DNA from: Variovorax boronicumulans
GTDB lineage: Bacteria > Pseudomonadota > Gammaproteobacteria > Burkholderiales > Burkholderiaceae_C
Assembly: GCF_029892485.1 (NCBI RefSeq)
Contig: NZ_JARXVG010000013.1
Span: 124,001-188,000, forward strand
DNA length: 64,000 nt
Direction of reading: 5' to 3'
A program made the position numbers and the translations under genes. Below the pieces are notes generated by a model. That model did no database searches. It was not told the DNA's origin and saw nothing but the letters and a program-made list of their open reading frames with translations. This document shows, in pieces, positions 33,828 through 41,538 of this stretch (position 1 is its first letter; each line of letters opens with the position of its first letter).

Positions 33828-33972
33828 CCACGGGCGGGTGCCGCTTGCGCTGTGCGGCCTGTCCTCCCAGCGGCACCGGCCGTGTCCGACAACCCGCCGC
33901 ATCGACCGAACTGATGCTCGATCGCCGGTCGTTGCCGGCTCCCCCTATTTCCAGTCCATCGAAGGAACGATC

Positions 33973-34902
33973 ATGGCCACGAGCAGCAGAACCCTCTGGA
34001 AAGGCGCGATCACTTTCGGGCTGGTCCACATCCCCGTGGGCCTTCACACGGCCAGCACCGAGTCGGGCGTGGATTTCGACTGGCTTGACAAGCGCAGCAT
34101 GGATCCGGTGGGCTACAAGCGCATCAACAAGAAGACGGGCAAGGAGATCGACAAGGACAACATCGTCAAGGGTTTCGAGTACGAGGACGGCAAGTACGTG
34201 GTGATCTCCCCCGACGAAATCGAGGCCGTGTATCCCCGCACCACCCAGACCATCGAGATCCAGTGCTTCATCGACGCCAACGACATTCCCTTCGTTTACC
34301 TGGAGCGCCCCTACTACGTCGCACCGATCAACAAGGGCCAGAAGGTCTATGCGCTGCTTCGCGAGGTGCTGATCAAGACCGGCAAGGTCGGACTTGCGAA
34401 GGTGGTGATCGCCACCAAGCAGCACCTCGCGGTGCTCGTGCCTTCGGGAAAGGCGCTGGTGCTCAACCTGCTGCGCTGGGGCGACGAGGTGAAGACGCTC
34501 GAAGGCCTTGACCTACCCGCGGCGGGGGTCAAGGGCGCCAACGTGAGCGCGGCGGAAATGAAGATGGCCGAGCAGCTCGTGGGAGACATGTCGGGCAAGT
34601 GGGATCCCGAAGACTTCAAGGACGAGTTCAAGCATGCGGTGATGAAGATCGTCCAGAAGAAGGTCAAGGCGGGCGACACCGAAACGGTGATCCAGCCGGA
34701 GGAAGAAGCACCGGAGGAAAGCTCCAATGTGATCGACCTGACCGAGCTGCTGCAGCGCAGCCTCAAGGGCGGGAGCAAGACTGCCAAGGCGAACGCACCG
34801 GCGAGCAAGAAGGCAAGTGCCAAGACGACGGCCAAGTCCGGCGGAGCCGCCCGCAAACCGGCTGCGAAGAAGACGGCGGCCAAGGCCCGAAAGGCTGCGT
34901 AG
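33973..34902 (+). CDS. ku: Ku-family DNA end-binding protein (second)
   Basis: A 309-residue Ku protein with RTLWKGAITFGLVHIPVGLH, IVKGFEYEDGKYVVISPDEI, FIDANDIPFVYLERPYYVAP and KVVIATKQHLAVLVPSGKAL. It is a different lineage from the first Ku: it has the KGAITFGLVHIPV form typical of LigD-partner Ku. Its C-terminus carries a long Lys/Ala tail (ASKKASAKTTAKSGGAARKP) for DNA binding. The ATG at 33973 follows GAAGGAACG. Bacteria with several Ku genes can form alternative complexes under stress; no ligase partner is visible in this window. Confidence 0.95.
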   Translation: MATSSRTLWKGAITFGLVHIPVGLHTASTESGVDFDWLDKRSMDPVGYKRINKKTGKEIDKDNIVKGFEYEDGKYVVISPDEIEAVYPRTTQTIEIQCFIDANDIPFVYLERPYYVAPINKGQKVYALLREVLIKTGKVGLAKVVIATKQHLAVLVPSGKALVLNLLRWGDEVKTLEGLDLPAAGVKGANVSAAEMKMAEQLVGDMSGKWDPEDFKDEFKHAVMKIVQKKVKAGDTETVIQPEEEAPEESSNVIDLTELLQRSLKGGSKTAKANAPASKKASAKTTAKSGGAARKPAAKKTAAKARKAA

Positions 34903-35208
34903 CGCGCGTCTCCCTGAAACAGCGTCTGGGGCGTGAGCCCTCCCATGACCAAGGGCGACGGGCTCTCGATAGACAAGACCAAGCGCAACGTCGCGTCACG
35001 GCCAAGCCCACGCGATCACGTTCGACCCAATGCGTCGATCAAACGCTCAGCAAAAATATCAACTCAGGAATCGGATAAGCGCCCGCCACCATGCGATCCA
35101 ACGGGCGCGGCGAGGACTTTGATCCTTGCGAAGGCGGCGCTGGCGAGTACCTAAACTGTCCATGGGCATGGAATGTCCTGGTTGGGCAGCAGCGACGCAC
35201 GTAGGCTG
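34903..35208. other. Intergenic region between Ku2 and the convergent ligase gene
   Basis: About 300 bases between convergent genes with no supported gene, RNA or clear terminator hairpin. Confidence 0.4.
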
Positions 35209-36435
35209 TCAAGAGCCGTTGAGCCGAGTCGCAGAGCTTGGCGGCGGTGATATCGGATCTACGGTCACAGAGGTTGCGAGGGGTCCCGCGCGTGTGACAT
35301 CGGTGCTCGCAAGTTTGGTTGCATTGAGAAGTGCGACCTCTTTCAGACAACCCAGACGCCGATACAAGCCGCGCAACTCGGATGCGCCGTTCTGTTTGCT
35401 TCGCACGAGTTCTCGCAACTCGGCCAGGAGTTCCTCATCCTCTGACGTGATCGTGTACCTACAGAGCGTGTGCAGCAGGCCCGTGAGGTGATCGGACAAG
35501 CTCAGCCGCTTTCTGGAAACGGGGTCGATGTACGTCGCGCCCAGCCCGAATCTTGTTGCTTGGAACTTGTTGTACGTATACACCACATAGTCTTCTTGGC
35601 AAGGCACAAACGGGTTTTCGATAAGCAGCCAATTTCCGAGAAGCTGCGCGAAACCGGCCAGGGACGCCGCTCGTCTGAGGGTCAGGGGACTGTCCAGGAC
35701 GCGGATTTCAACCGTGCCAAACTCAGGCTTGGGTCGGATGTCCCAATGAAGATCCTTGATCGAGTCGATGACGCCGCACGAGAGCCACTTCGCGAGGTGA
35801 TCGGTCAATTCGTCCCATGAGAGCGTGAAAGGGGCACCTGGACTTGTGGGAAAGGGATCCGGACAATTGAGGCGCGTCGAATCAAAGCCAGTGTCGTAGC
35901 CCTCCATGAACGGACTGGAAGCGGACATTGCGATGAGGTGCGGTACGAACCTAGACAACTGGTGCATCAGGAGCGGCACTCGTCGTACGTCGGCGCAGCC
36001 CATATGAATGTGCTGCCCGAATACGGTCGTTTGCTTCAGCACCTGCCCATATAACGCGGAGAGCACCTCGTAGCGACTAGAGCTGGAGATCTGTTGTTCC
36101 GGCCACCGTGCGAAAGGATGCATGCCGCCGCCAGCGATCTGTGCGTTGTGCTCGCCCGCAGCACCTGCTACGCGATCATGAAGCGATGTGAGATCGGCCA
36201 AGACTGCGGATGCACCCGTGCATATCCCCGTGGAGATTTCGATCATCCCGGCCGTGACTTCCGGGACGACTGCGCCGCGAAAAATGGGCGGGCCCCTGCC
36301 TACTGAGGTCAGAAGCTGCCTACTTAGCTGAGCGAGATCACCGGTGCCTACGTCGATGATTTGCAGTTCGAGTTCGACACCGAGGCTAAGTTCTGCGGAC
36401 GGGGCGAAGTCGAAATGCAGACGATTCTTGGACAT
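35209..36435 (-). CDS. YbdK-type carboxylate-amine ligase (glutamate-cysteine ligase 2 family)
   Basis: A 408-residue ATP-grasp-like enzyme of the GCS2 family. Seen: LSLGVELELQIIDVGTGDLA near the N-terminus (Glu-rich metal-binding strand), GMIEISTGICTGASAVLADL, TTVFGQHIHMGCADVRRVPL with His residues, and FGTVEIRVLDSPLTLRRAAS. YbdK enzymes show weak gamma-glutamylcysteine synthesis in vitro; the real substrate is uncertain. The start at 36435 is chosen at MSKNRLHFDFA; a longer frame overlaps non-homologous sequence. It lies between Ku2 and a broken response regulator. GC content is a little lower than that of the surrounding backbone genes. Confidence 0.9.
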   Translation of the reverse strand: MSKNRLHFDFAPSAELSLGVELELQIIDVGTGDLAQLSRQLLTSVGRGPPIFRGAVVPEVTAGMIEISTGICTGASAVLADLTSLHDRVAGAAGEHNAQIAGGGMHPFARWPEQQISSSSRYEVLSALYGQVLKQTTVFGQHIHMGCADVRRVPLLMHQLSRFVPHLIAMSASSPFMEGYDTGFDSTRLNCPDPFPTSPGAPFTLSWDELTDHLAKWLSCGVIDSIKDLHWDIRPKPEFGTVEIRVLDSPLTLRRAASLAGFAQLLGNWLLIENPFVPCQEDYVVYTYNKFQATRFGLGATYIDPVSRKRLSLSDHLTGLLHTLCRYTITSEDEELLAELRELVRSKQNGASELRGLYRRLGCLKEVALLNATKLASTDVTRAGPLATSVTVDPISPPPSSATRLNGS

Positions 36436-36732
36436 GAGGGAACTCGCTTCGCATGAGTCAGTGGCACGCATCTGGAATGTAGCCCCGCAAGCGCGGGTCG
36501 CAACAATACTCCACGTCCCTGCTCTACAGCACGGTTCGACAGAGCCGGGTTGTCGTTCGTCGCGAGCGTATTCGTGCGACAAACGGCGTGGCCGTCGGAC
36601 AGCAGCGCGGCTGGCTGCCAGCGTGTTTCGCCGCAGCCAGCCTGCACTTCGGGAAACGACCTTGACGGCTACAACGGCAGCCGTCGGCCTTTGTCTGGGT
36701 CCGCGACCCGGTCGGCGAAGCTGCCCCTCCGG

Positions 36733-37120
36733 CTAGCAAGCGGCACGATGCCGGTTTGCGTTCTGGCAGAAGTCGAAGAATTCGTCGAGCTCGGTCGACT
36801 TGTCGAACACAGCGTCCGCTCCGCTCGCGCGACAACTCGCGCATTGCCGGCGTTGCATAGTTGGAAAGCACCACCACGCGCTGTTTTGGTCGACGCCGCG
36901 TCCGAACCCAATGCAGGACGCCAAGGCCGGAACCCTCCTTGAGAAAGAGATCTACCACTGCGATATCCCACGCATGTTCGTGCTGCGATAGCCAATGAGT
37001 GGCTTCGGATTCAGATTCAGCGACCCCGACGACTTCGGCCAGGCCAAGGTCTGTCAGCGCCGGGATCAAGTTGTCTCGAATTTGACGGTTGTCTTCGACG
37101 AGAAAAATGCAAAGTTCCAT
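36733..37120 (-). pseudogene. Single-domain response regulator, copy 2, frameshifted
   Basis: Starts MELCIFLVEDNRQIRDNLIP, continues through the phospho-acceptor segment DIAVVDLFLKEGSG and VVVLSNYATPAM, then loses two bases in a CG run near 36840. The other frame holds the remainder, CRASGADAVFDKSTELDEFF, ending at 36733. It is closer to copy 3 at 45142 than to the intact copy at 28740. The receiver would be truncated after the switch Ser. Confidence 0.85.
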
Positions 37121-37507
37121 GATGCTTGCTCCTGTTCGGGAAGATAAGTGCTCGGGAGTCGGCATCCGTACGTGCAGGCGGATGGATCGCGTAGGAAGTC
37201 GCCTAGCGACATCGATTGGCCCGAGACCGGGGTATGGAACTGCCGGCGCCTTGCCCAAGGCGCTGGATACCCCTTTTCTGCTCGAGGTGGAGACATCGTC
37301 CGCGCTGTCTTTCATTGCCCAAACCCGCGGCGGCGGCATACGCACACGCAAGGTGGCGCCCTGATCGACCATGGCTTCGAGGGCGCTTCTTTGCAGAAGC
37401 TGGTGCCATCACTCGTGGGGATCGGCGCTGTTGCGCGTCTTGTTGCTGCCCGGCCGGGAACCTACGTCAGCGCTGACGGTGAGAAGTTCAGGCGGACGCG
37501 ACCATGG
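37121..37507. other. Gene-poor stretch
   Basis: About 390 bases with only overlapping non-homologous short frames on both strands. I see no supported gene or RNA. It may contain decayed sequence and the promoter of the former response regulator. Confidence 0.35.
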
Positions 37508-37702
37508 TCAATGCAGCGGCTGGATGTTGAACGCGACACGTAGCTGGTCCAGCCGGGCCTGGGCATTCCAATAGCACTCCGCGAGTTGCTCAGGGGTGGA
37601 TTCAGGGTAGCCCTCTGGCGGGCGCAGCGCGTTGCCGAGCCGCTCGAACGCGGCTTCCCAGGCAAGCTTTGCAATCGCGCGAGTTTCGGGAGAGGTGGGC
37701 AT
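37508..37702 (-). CDS. Hypothetical 64-residue protein
   Basis: Opens MPTSPETRAIAKLAWEAAFE and continues RLGNALRPPEGYPESTPEQL, with a helical end (ARLDQLRVAFNIQPLH). Composition and length look like a real small soluble protein. No named family recognised. The start at 37702 is preferred over an upstream in-frame ATG in a different-looking region. Confidence 0.5.
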   Translation of the reverse strand: MPTSPETRAIAKLAWEAAFERLGNALRPPEGYPESTPEQLAECYWNAQARLDQLRVAFNIQPLH

Positions 37703-37890
37703 CCGTGATCCTGGGAAATTTGCGCAAATATAGCCTGAGCACGATGCCTTCAAGGACGCGAACGTTCACTGACGAGAGGCTCGTGGGCGTCCTCGTAGGA
37801 GAAAGGCGGACGGTCGAAGGCCGGCGACCTACCTGCACGATGAAGATCGTCTCACGACCGAGCCTTGGCCAACGAACTTACGGTGGACTC

Positions 37891-38574
37891 ATGTCCCATG
37901 AAAGCACTTCCCCGCATACCGTGCGTACCTCCGCCCGGACCAACCTCGATGAATTCATCGATCACAAGACCTTTCCTTGTGTCGGCGCCAAGTCCGCGCT
38001 CAACAAGGGCCGTATCCGCTCCAGTCAGTTTGGTCATCTTGGCGATCCCGCCCAATGCCCAGCGCTGTTCGATGCCCTGAGGGTATATGCCGCCGAATTC
38101 CCGAACCCCGGCGCTACGCCGGTGAGTTTCATCGCCATGTTCAACGACACCGGCATGGACGAAAAAGAATTCGAGGAGGCGCTGTGGGAGCAACTGCAGA
38201 TGCTCCATGAATACGACGAGAGGCAGGGATTTGCGTGGAATCACGACGTCAGTCAGGACCCCGCACAAAACGACTTTTCGTTCAGCGTCGGCGGCCGAGC
38301 GTACTTCGTCGTCGGCATGCACCCACGCGCCTCAAGGCTCGCGCGGCGGTCTCCCGTTCCGTGCCTGGTATTCAATTTTCACGAGCAGTTCGAAACGTTG
38401 AAAGCTTCCGGCAAGTACCAGTCGATGCAGAAGGCCATCCGGGCACGGGACGTGGCACTGCAGGGCTCTATCAATCCCGTCCTCTCCCGCTTCGGCGAAG
38501 CGTCTGAGGCACGTCAGTACTCGGGCCGATACGTCGAAGACGCCTGGAAGTGCCCTTTTCACCCTCAAGCTTAA
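37891..38574 (+). CDS. YqcI/YcgG family protein (GntA-like heme-dependent N-hydroxylase family)
   Basis: A 227-residue protein. Visible family features: FIDHKTFPCVGAKSALNKGR near the N-terminus, YAAEFPNPGATPVSFIAMFN, FEEALWEQLQMLHEYDERQG and SVGGRAYFVVGMHPRASRLA, with FHEQFETLKASGKYQSMQK and a C-terminal Cys. One member, GntA, is a heme-dependent N-hydroxylase in guanitoxin synthesis. The substrate here is unknown. The ATG at 37891 is fixed by the start of similarity. It is followed after 5 bases by a DUF1989 gene, so the two are likely co-translated. Confidence 0.85.
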   Translation: MSHESTSPHTVRTSARTNLDEFIDHKTFPCVGAKSALNKGRIRSSQFGHLGDPAQCPALFDALRVYAAEFPNPGATPVSFIAMFNDTGMDEKEFEEALWEQLQMLHEYDERQGFAWNHDVSQDPAQNDFSFSVGGRAYFVVGMHPRASRLARRSPVPCLVFNFHEQFETLKASGKYQSMQKAIRARDVALQGSINPVLSRFGEASEARQYSGRYVEDAWKCPFHPQA

Positions 38575-38579
38575 ATCTC

Positions 38580-39197
38580 ATGTCTGAAACTCATCCAACC
38601 GGCTGCTGTCGGATCCCTCCGCAATCTGGTGTCGCCTTTCGACTCCGGGCGAGCGAAGTGCTTCGCATCAAGGATCCATTCGGCGAACAGGTGGCCGACC
38701 TCTTTGCCTTCGCGGAAAACGACCATGGGTGCAGTCTGTCTTCCGGGCGCACCATCGACTATGCCTCGAAAATATATCTGACGACAGGTGATGTCCTCTA
38801 CGCCAATGACAGCCGCCCCATGTTTCGGATCCTTGAAGATTCCGTGGGCAGGCACGATTTCCTTTTGACACCATGCAGTCAGGAGATGTTCGAGATCCTC
38901 TACCAACACAAGGGTCACCATCCGAGTTGCTTTGAAAACCTCTACCGGGCGTTCGAGGAATATGGCATCAAACCCGGTCAGATCGGGACCACCTTCAACG
39001 TCTTCATGAACGTGGTGGTCGGTGAGGACGGCACGGTAAAAGTCAAACCGCCCCTGTCGCGGGCTGGTGGTTTTATCGAGTTGCGCGCAGAGATGAATCT
39101 CATCTGTGGGCTGACTGCTTGCTCGGCAGAAAATTCAAACAATGGTACGTTCAAGCCGATTGATTACGAGATTCTGCGCCGCCCCTGCAACGAATAG
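38580..39197 (+). CDS. DUF1989 (urea carboxylase-associated family) protein
   Basis: A 205-residue protein: the core shows VADLFAFAENDHGCSLSSGR, then LTTGDVLYANDSRPMFRILE, LTPCSQEMFEILY and HPSCFENLYRAFEEYGI, matching the DUF1989/UAAP family. Members occur near urea or carboxyguanidine degradation genes and may bind a metal through conserved Cys/His/Asp. It lies 5 bases after the GntA-like gene. Together they could handle a guanidino or amino-acid-derived substrate; that is an inference from neighbours. Confidence 0.88.
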   Translation: MSETHPTGCCRIPPQSGVAFRLRASEVLRIKDPFGEQVADLFAFAENDHGCSLSSGRTIDYASKIYLTTGDVLYANDSRPMFRILEDSVGRHDFLLTPCSQEMFEILYQHKGHHPSCFENLYRAFEEYGIKPGQIGTTFNVFMNVVVGEDGTVKVKPPLSRAGGFIELRAEMNLICGLTACSAENSNNGTFKPIDYEILRRPCNE

Positions 39198-39238
39198 ACG
39201 CTGCTCGAGTTCATGGGCCACTCAGCGGAGACACTGCC

Positions 39239-40084
39239 ATGGAGTCCAAGAAAATTGACGTGAACGGGCTCAAGCTGCGTGTGGTAACGGCAGGGGCAGA
39301 CGAAGAGCCGCTGGTCATCCTGCTCCACGGTTTTCCCGAGACCTCTCGAGCTTGGGAGCGTTACATCGATCCGCTGGTAGCGACTGGCTGGCGCGTTGCC
39401 GTTCCAGACCAGCGAGGGTATGGGCAATCGGATAAGCCCAGCGCAGTCAGCGATTACGTGCTGGACGTGCTGGCCGACGACGTGTGTGCGCTGGCGGCGG
39501 CGCTGGGCGCTGACAAATTTGCGCTGGTCGGCCATGACTGGGGCGGCATGGTGGCTTGGCACGTGGCGGCGCGGCACCCGGACCTGATCGATCGTTTGGC
39601 TATCCTCAACGCGCCGCACCCGACAAGCTTTCTGGGCTACGCGTTGACGCACCCATTCCAGTTGGCGCGCAGTGCGTACATCGGTTTTTTTCAGCTGCCT
39701 CTGGTGCCGGAAGCATTGCTGAGTGCGCATGGCTTCTCGCTCCTTCGCGCAAGCCTGACCAGGACCAGCAAGCCCAACACCTTCGACGATGGCCTGCTGG
39801 CAGCTTATCAAGCGGCATGGCAGGAGCCTCGGGCCATCGGTAGCATGCTCAACTGGTACCGCGCCCTGGCGTTTGCCCGTCCGCTGTCGACGCCCATCAC
39901 ATCGCCCACGAAAATTCTTTGGGGCGGACAGGACTCGGCGCTGGAAGCCGGCTTGGCCGACGAGGCGCTCAAATACTGCACCAATGCAAGTCTCGTACGT
40001 CTCGAGGACGCAACCCACTGGCTTCACCATGAGCAACCGGTCCGGGTCGGCAAACTGCTCTGCGACTTTTTTGCCTTACCTTAG
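39239..40084 (+). CDS. Alpha/beta hydrolase, epoxide hydrolase-like
   Basis: A 281-residue hydrolase. The oxyanion motif HGFPETSRAW (residues 30-39), the nucleophile elbow VGHDWGGMVAW with Asp100 as nucleophile, and a C-terminal catalytic His (THWLHHEQP, about 260) fit soluble epoxide hydrolases or haloalkane dehalogenase-like enzymes that use an Asp nucleophile. A cap domain with YIGFFQLPLVPEALL lies at about 140-200, as in epoxide hydrolases. It is 41 bases after the DUF1989 gene in the same direction. The natural substrate cannot be deduced. Confidence 0.9.
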   Translation: MESKKIDVNGLKLRVVTAGADEEPLVILLHGFPETSRAWERYIDPLVATGWRVAVPDQRGYGQSDKPSAVSDYVLDVLADDVCALAAALGADKFALVGHDWGGMVAWHVAARHPDLIDRLAILNAPHPTSFLGYALTHPFQLARSAYIGFFQLPLVPEALLSAHGFSLLRASLTRTSKPNTFDDGLLAAYQAAWQEPRAIGSMLNWYRALAFARPLSTPITSPTKILWGGQDSALEAGLADEALKYCTNASLVRLEDATHWLHHEQPVRVGKLLCDFFALP

Positions 40085-40131
40085 ATTGATCGCCCGCAGC
40101 GTTTAATCGGCCTCGCCGCTGCTGGTCGATG

Positions 40132-40147
40132 CGTGTCGCGCGACACG
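40132..40147. terminator. 16-bp perfect palindrome between convergent genes
   Basis: CGTGTCGCGCGACACG, lying between the hydrolase gene (+) and the small gene at 40177-40416 (-). The convergent setting suggests a bidirectional terminator hairpin, but there is no T-run, so this is tentative; a protein-binding site is equally possible. Confidence 0.3.
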
Positions 40148-40176
40148 ACGTGGCGCTCAGAATGCGAGAGCTCGCC

Positions 40177-40416
40177 CTACTCTTCGCGTTGCGGCTTGTC
40201 TTTCCGCGAGCGGTCAGCGTAAGGCGAACTGCCTTGGTTGTCGGTGGTGCCCACGGGGGCGTCACCCTTTCTGACGTTTTTCGGAGGCGCTTCTTCCAAG
40301 GGATCGCTCCCGACTTCGGCTTCTTCCCCTCGTTCACTGGCGGTCTTTGACGTCTGCTTCATCGCTTTCTGAGCGGGCGGTTCATGTGCGTTCTGCGGAT
40401 TCTTTGGGCCGTTCAT
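40177..40416 (-). CDS. Small hydrophilic, probably disordered protein
   Basis: A 79-residue protein, MNGPKNPQNAHEPPAQKAMK, continuing with alternating charged and Gln/Pro/Gly residues and ending RSRKDKPQREE. It has almost no hydrophobic core, so it is likely disordered. A TTGGAGGTG ribosome site precedes the ATG at 40416. Such proteins are common next to stress genes (here a DUF2934 protein lies just upstream). No function assigned. Confidence 0.65.
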   Translation of the reverse strand: MNGPKNPQNAHEPPAQKAMKQTSKTASERGEEAEVGSDPLEEAPPKNVRKGDAPVGTTDNQGSSPYADRSRKDKPQREE

Positions 40417-40486
40417 GGCACCTCCAATGGTTGGGGATTGATCGTTGCGGCTCGAAAGCCGCCGAGATCGGACAACGGTTTTGAGG

Positions 40487-40942
40487 CTACTCGCGGGGCT
40501 GCTTTCCCTCCAGCTGCCGCTCGGCCTCCAGCCAGTCGTCAGTATCGCGGCCATGCATGCCGCCTCGGCGCTGGTAGGCCTCATAGGCTGCGTGCCGGAT
40601 TGCGTCTTCTCGAGTGGCAGGACTCATCGCATCGGACGAGGTAGTCACTGGCCCTGCCGCAATGTCTGCAAGCGACGATGCGCCTGACTCCTTCGATGCT
40701 TCATGGCTTTGCTGCGCGCCACCTTCGGACGCGGTCTCGACTTCCCCTGGGTAGCCAGTCTCTTTGTTGGCTTCTCGGCCCATGCGGCTCCCTTCTTCCG
40801 GCCCATCAAGACCCACTGCGCGGTTCTGATCAATGTTGACGGGCGACATGGTTGGCGCAGCTTGGGTTGGCTGACCCTTATCTGAAGGAGGGATGACCCT
40901 TCGGGCTTGGGATGACGGCGATTGGGATGCGTGGGATTTCAT
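40487..40942 (-). CDS. DUF2934 domain protein with disordered N-terminus
   Basis: A 151-residue protein. The first 110 residues are polar and repetitive in Ser/Gly/Glu (for example EVETASEGGAQQSHEASKES). The C-terminal 40 residues carry the DUF2934 signature IRHAAYEAYQRRGGMHGRDT followed by DWLEAERQL. DUF2934 proteins are small stress-associated proteins of unknown biochemistry. The start at 40942 follows an AAGGAGCC site on the minus strand. It may be co-transcribed with the small gene at 40177, 70 bases downstream. Confidence 0.8.
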   Translation of the reverse strand: MKSHASQSPSSQARRVIPPSDKGQPTQAAPTMSPVNIDQNRAVGLDGPEEGSRMGREANKETGYPGEVETASEGGAQQSHEASKESGASSLADIAAGPVTTSSDAMSPATREDAIRHAAYEAYQRRGGMHGRDTDDWLEAERQLEGKQPRE

Positions 40943-41122
40943 GAGTGGCTCCTTGTCGATGCACAAGGTCGCACCTTGGAAGGGGGAACGGTGTCGGACG
41001 CCGACTTGCAACATATTGGGATTCAGGCGCACGGGATCACTGGCCGCATCCCAATGAAGCGGCCGATTCGGGCTGCTAGCGTCACGGCTCACTGCTTCGC
41101 CGTCCTTGCACGATTCCGACCT

Positions 41123-41427
41123 ATGACCCCGCCGATTCGAATCGCCATCGTCGCCGATCATCCGAAGGTCAGACGCAGCTTGGCAGAGTTTCTCTCCGAC
41201 TTCTCGGACTACGTCTTGGTTGGAGAGGCTTGGGACGTCGAGGGGGCACTGCATTGACGGCAGAAGAACCCGTTGACGTGCTGATCCTTGACCTCGCGCT
41301 CATAGAGCGCAGCGGCATCGACGCGCTGGCCAGAGTCCGTCTCCGATCGCCCCGAGTTCAAACGTTGATCTACAGCGAGTTACCCGAGGAGGCATACGGG
41401 CCCGCACTGATACGGCAAGGCTGCTGA
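41123..41427 (+). pseudogene. NarL/FixJ-type response regulator, broken
   Basis: The frame starting MTPPIRIAIVADHPKVRRSL reaches VLVGEAWDVEGAL, then shifts near 41250. The second frame gives VDVLILDLALIERSGIDALA, containing the phospho-acceptor Asp, and VQTLIYSELPEEAYGPALIR before a TGA where homologues continue into the Lys and the LuxR-type DNA-binding domain. The output domain is missing altogether. It is unrelated to the three single-domain receivers, being of the UvrY/NarL type. Confidence 0.75.
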
Positions 41428-41538
41428 ACTGAACCCTTGAAGGCTGGCGTGCCGATAGAGAACACTGTTTGGAAGACCGTACCGGTCGATGGTAGTGGGT
41501 TGCTTGCTGAGAAAGCGCCCCGCGGCGTTCCTTGAAAC

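Noticed and set aside
29463..34902. Complete Ku-LigD end-joining operon
   Set aside because: Two Ku genes are present but no ATP-dependent ligase, polymerase or phosphoesterase domain of LigD is visible in the window.
40922..41257. 111-residue plus-strand frame read as a full gene
   Set aside because: Only the part after 41123 resembles a protein (receiver start); upstream bases overlap the DUF2934 gene start and intergenic sequence.
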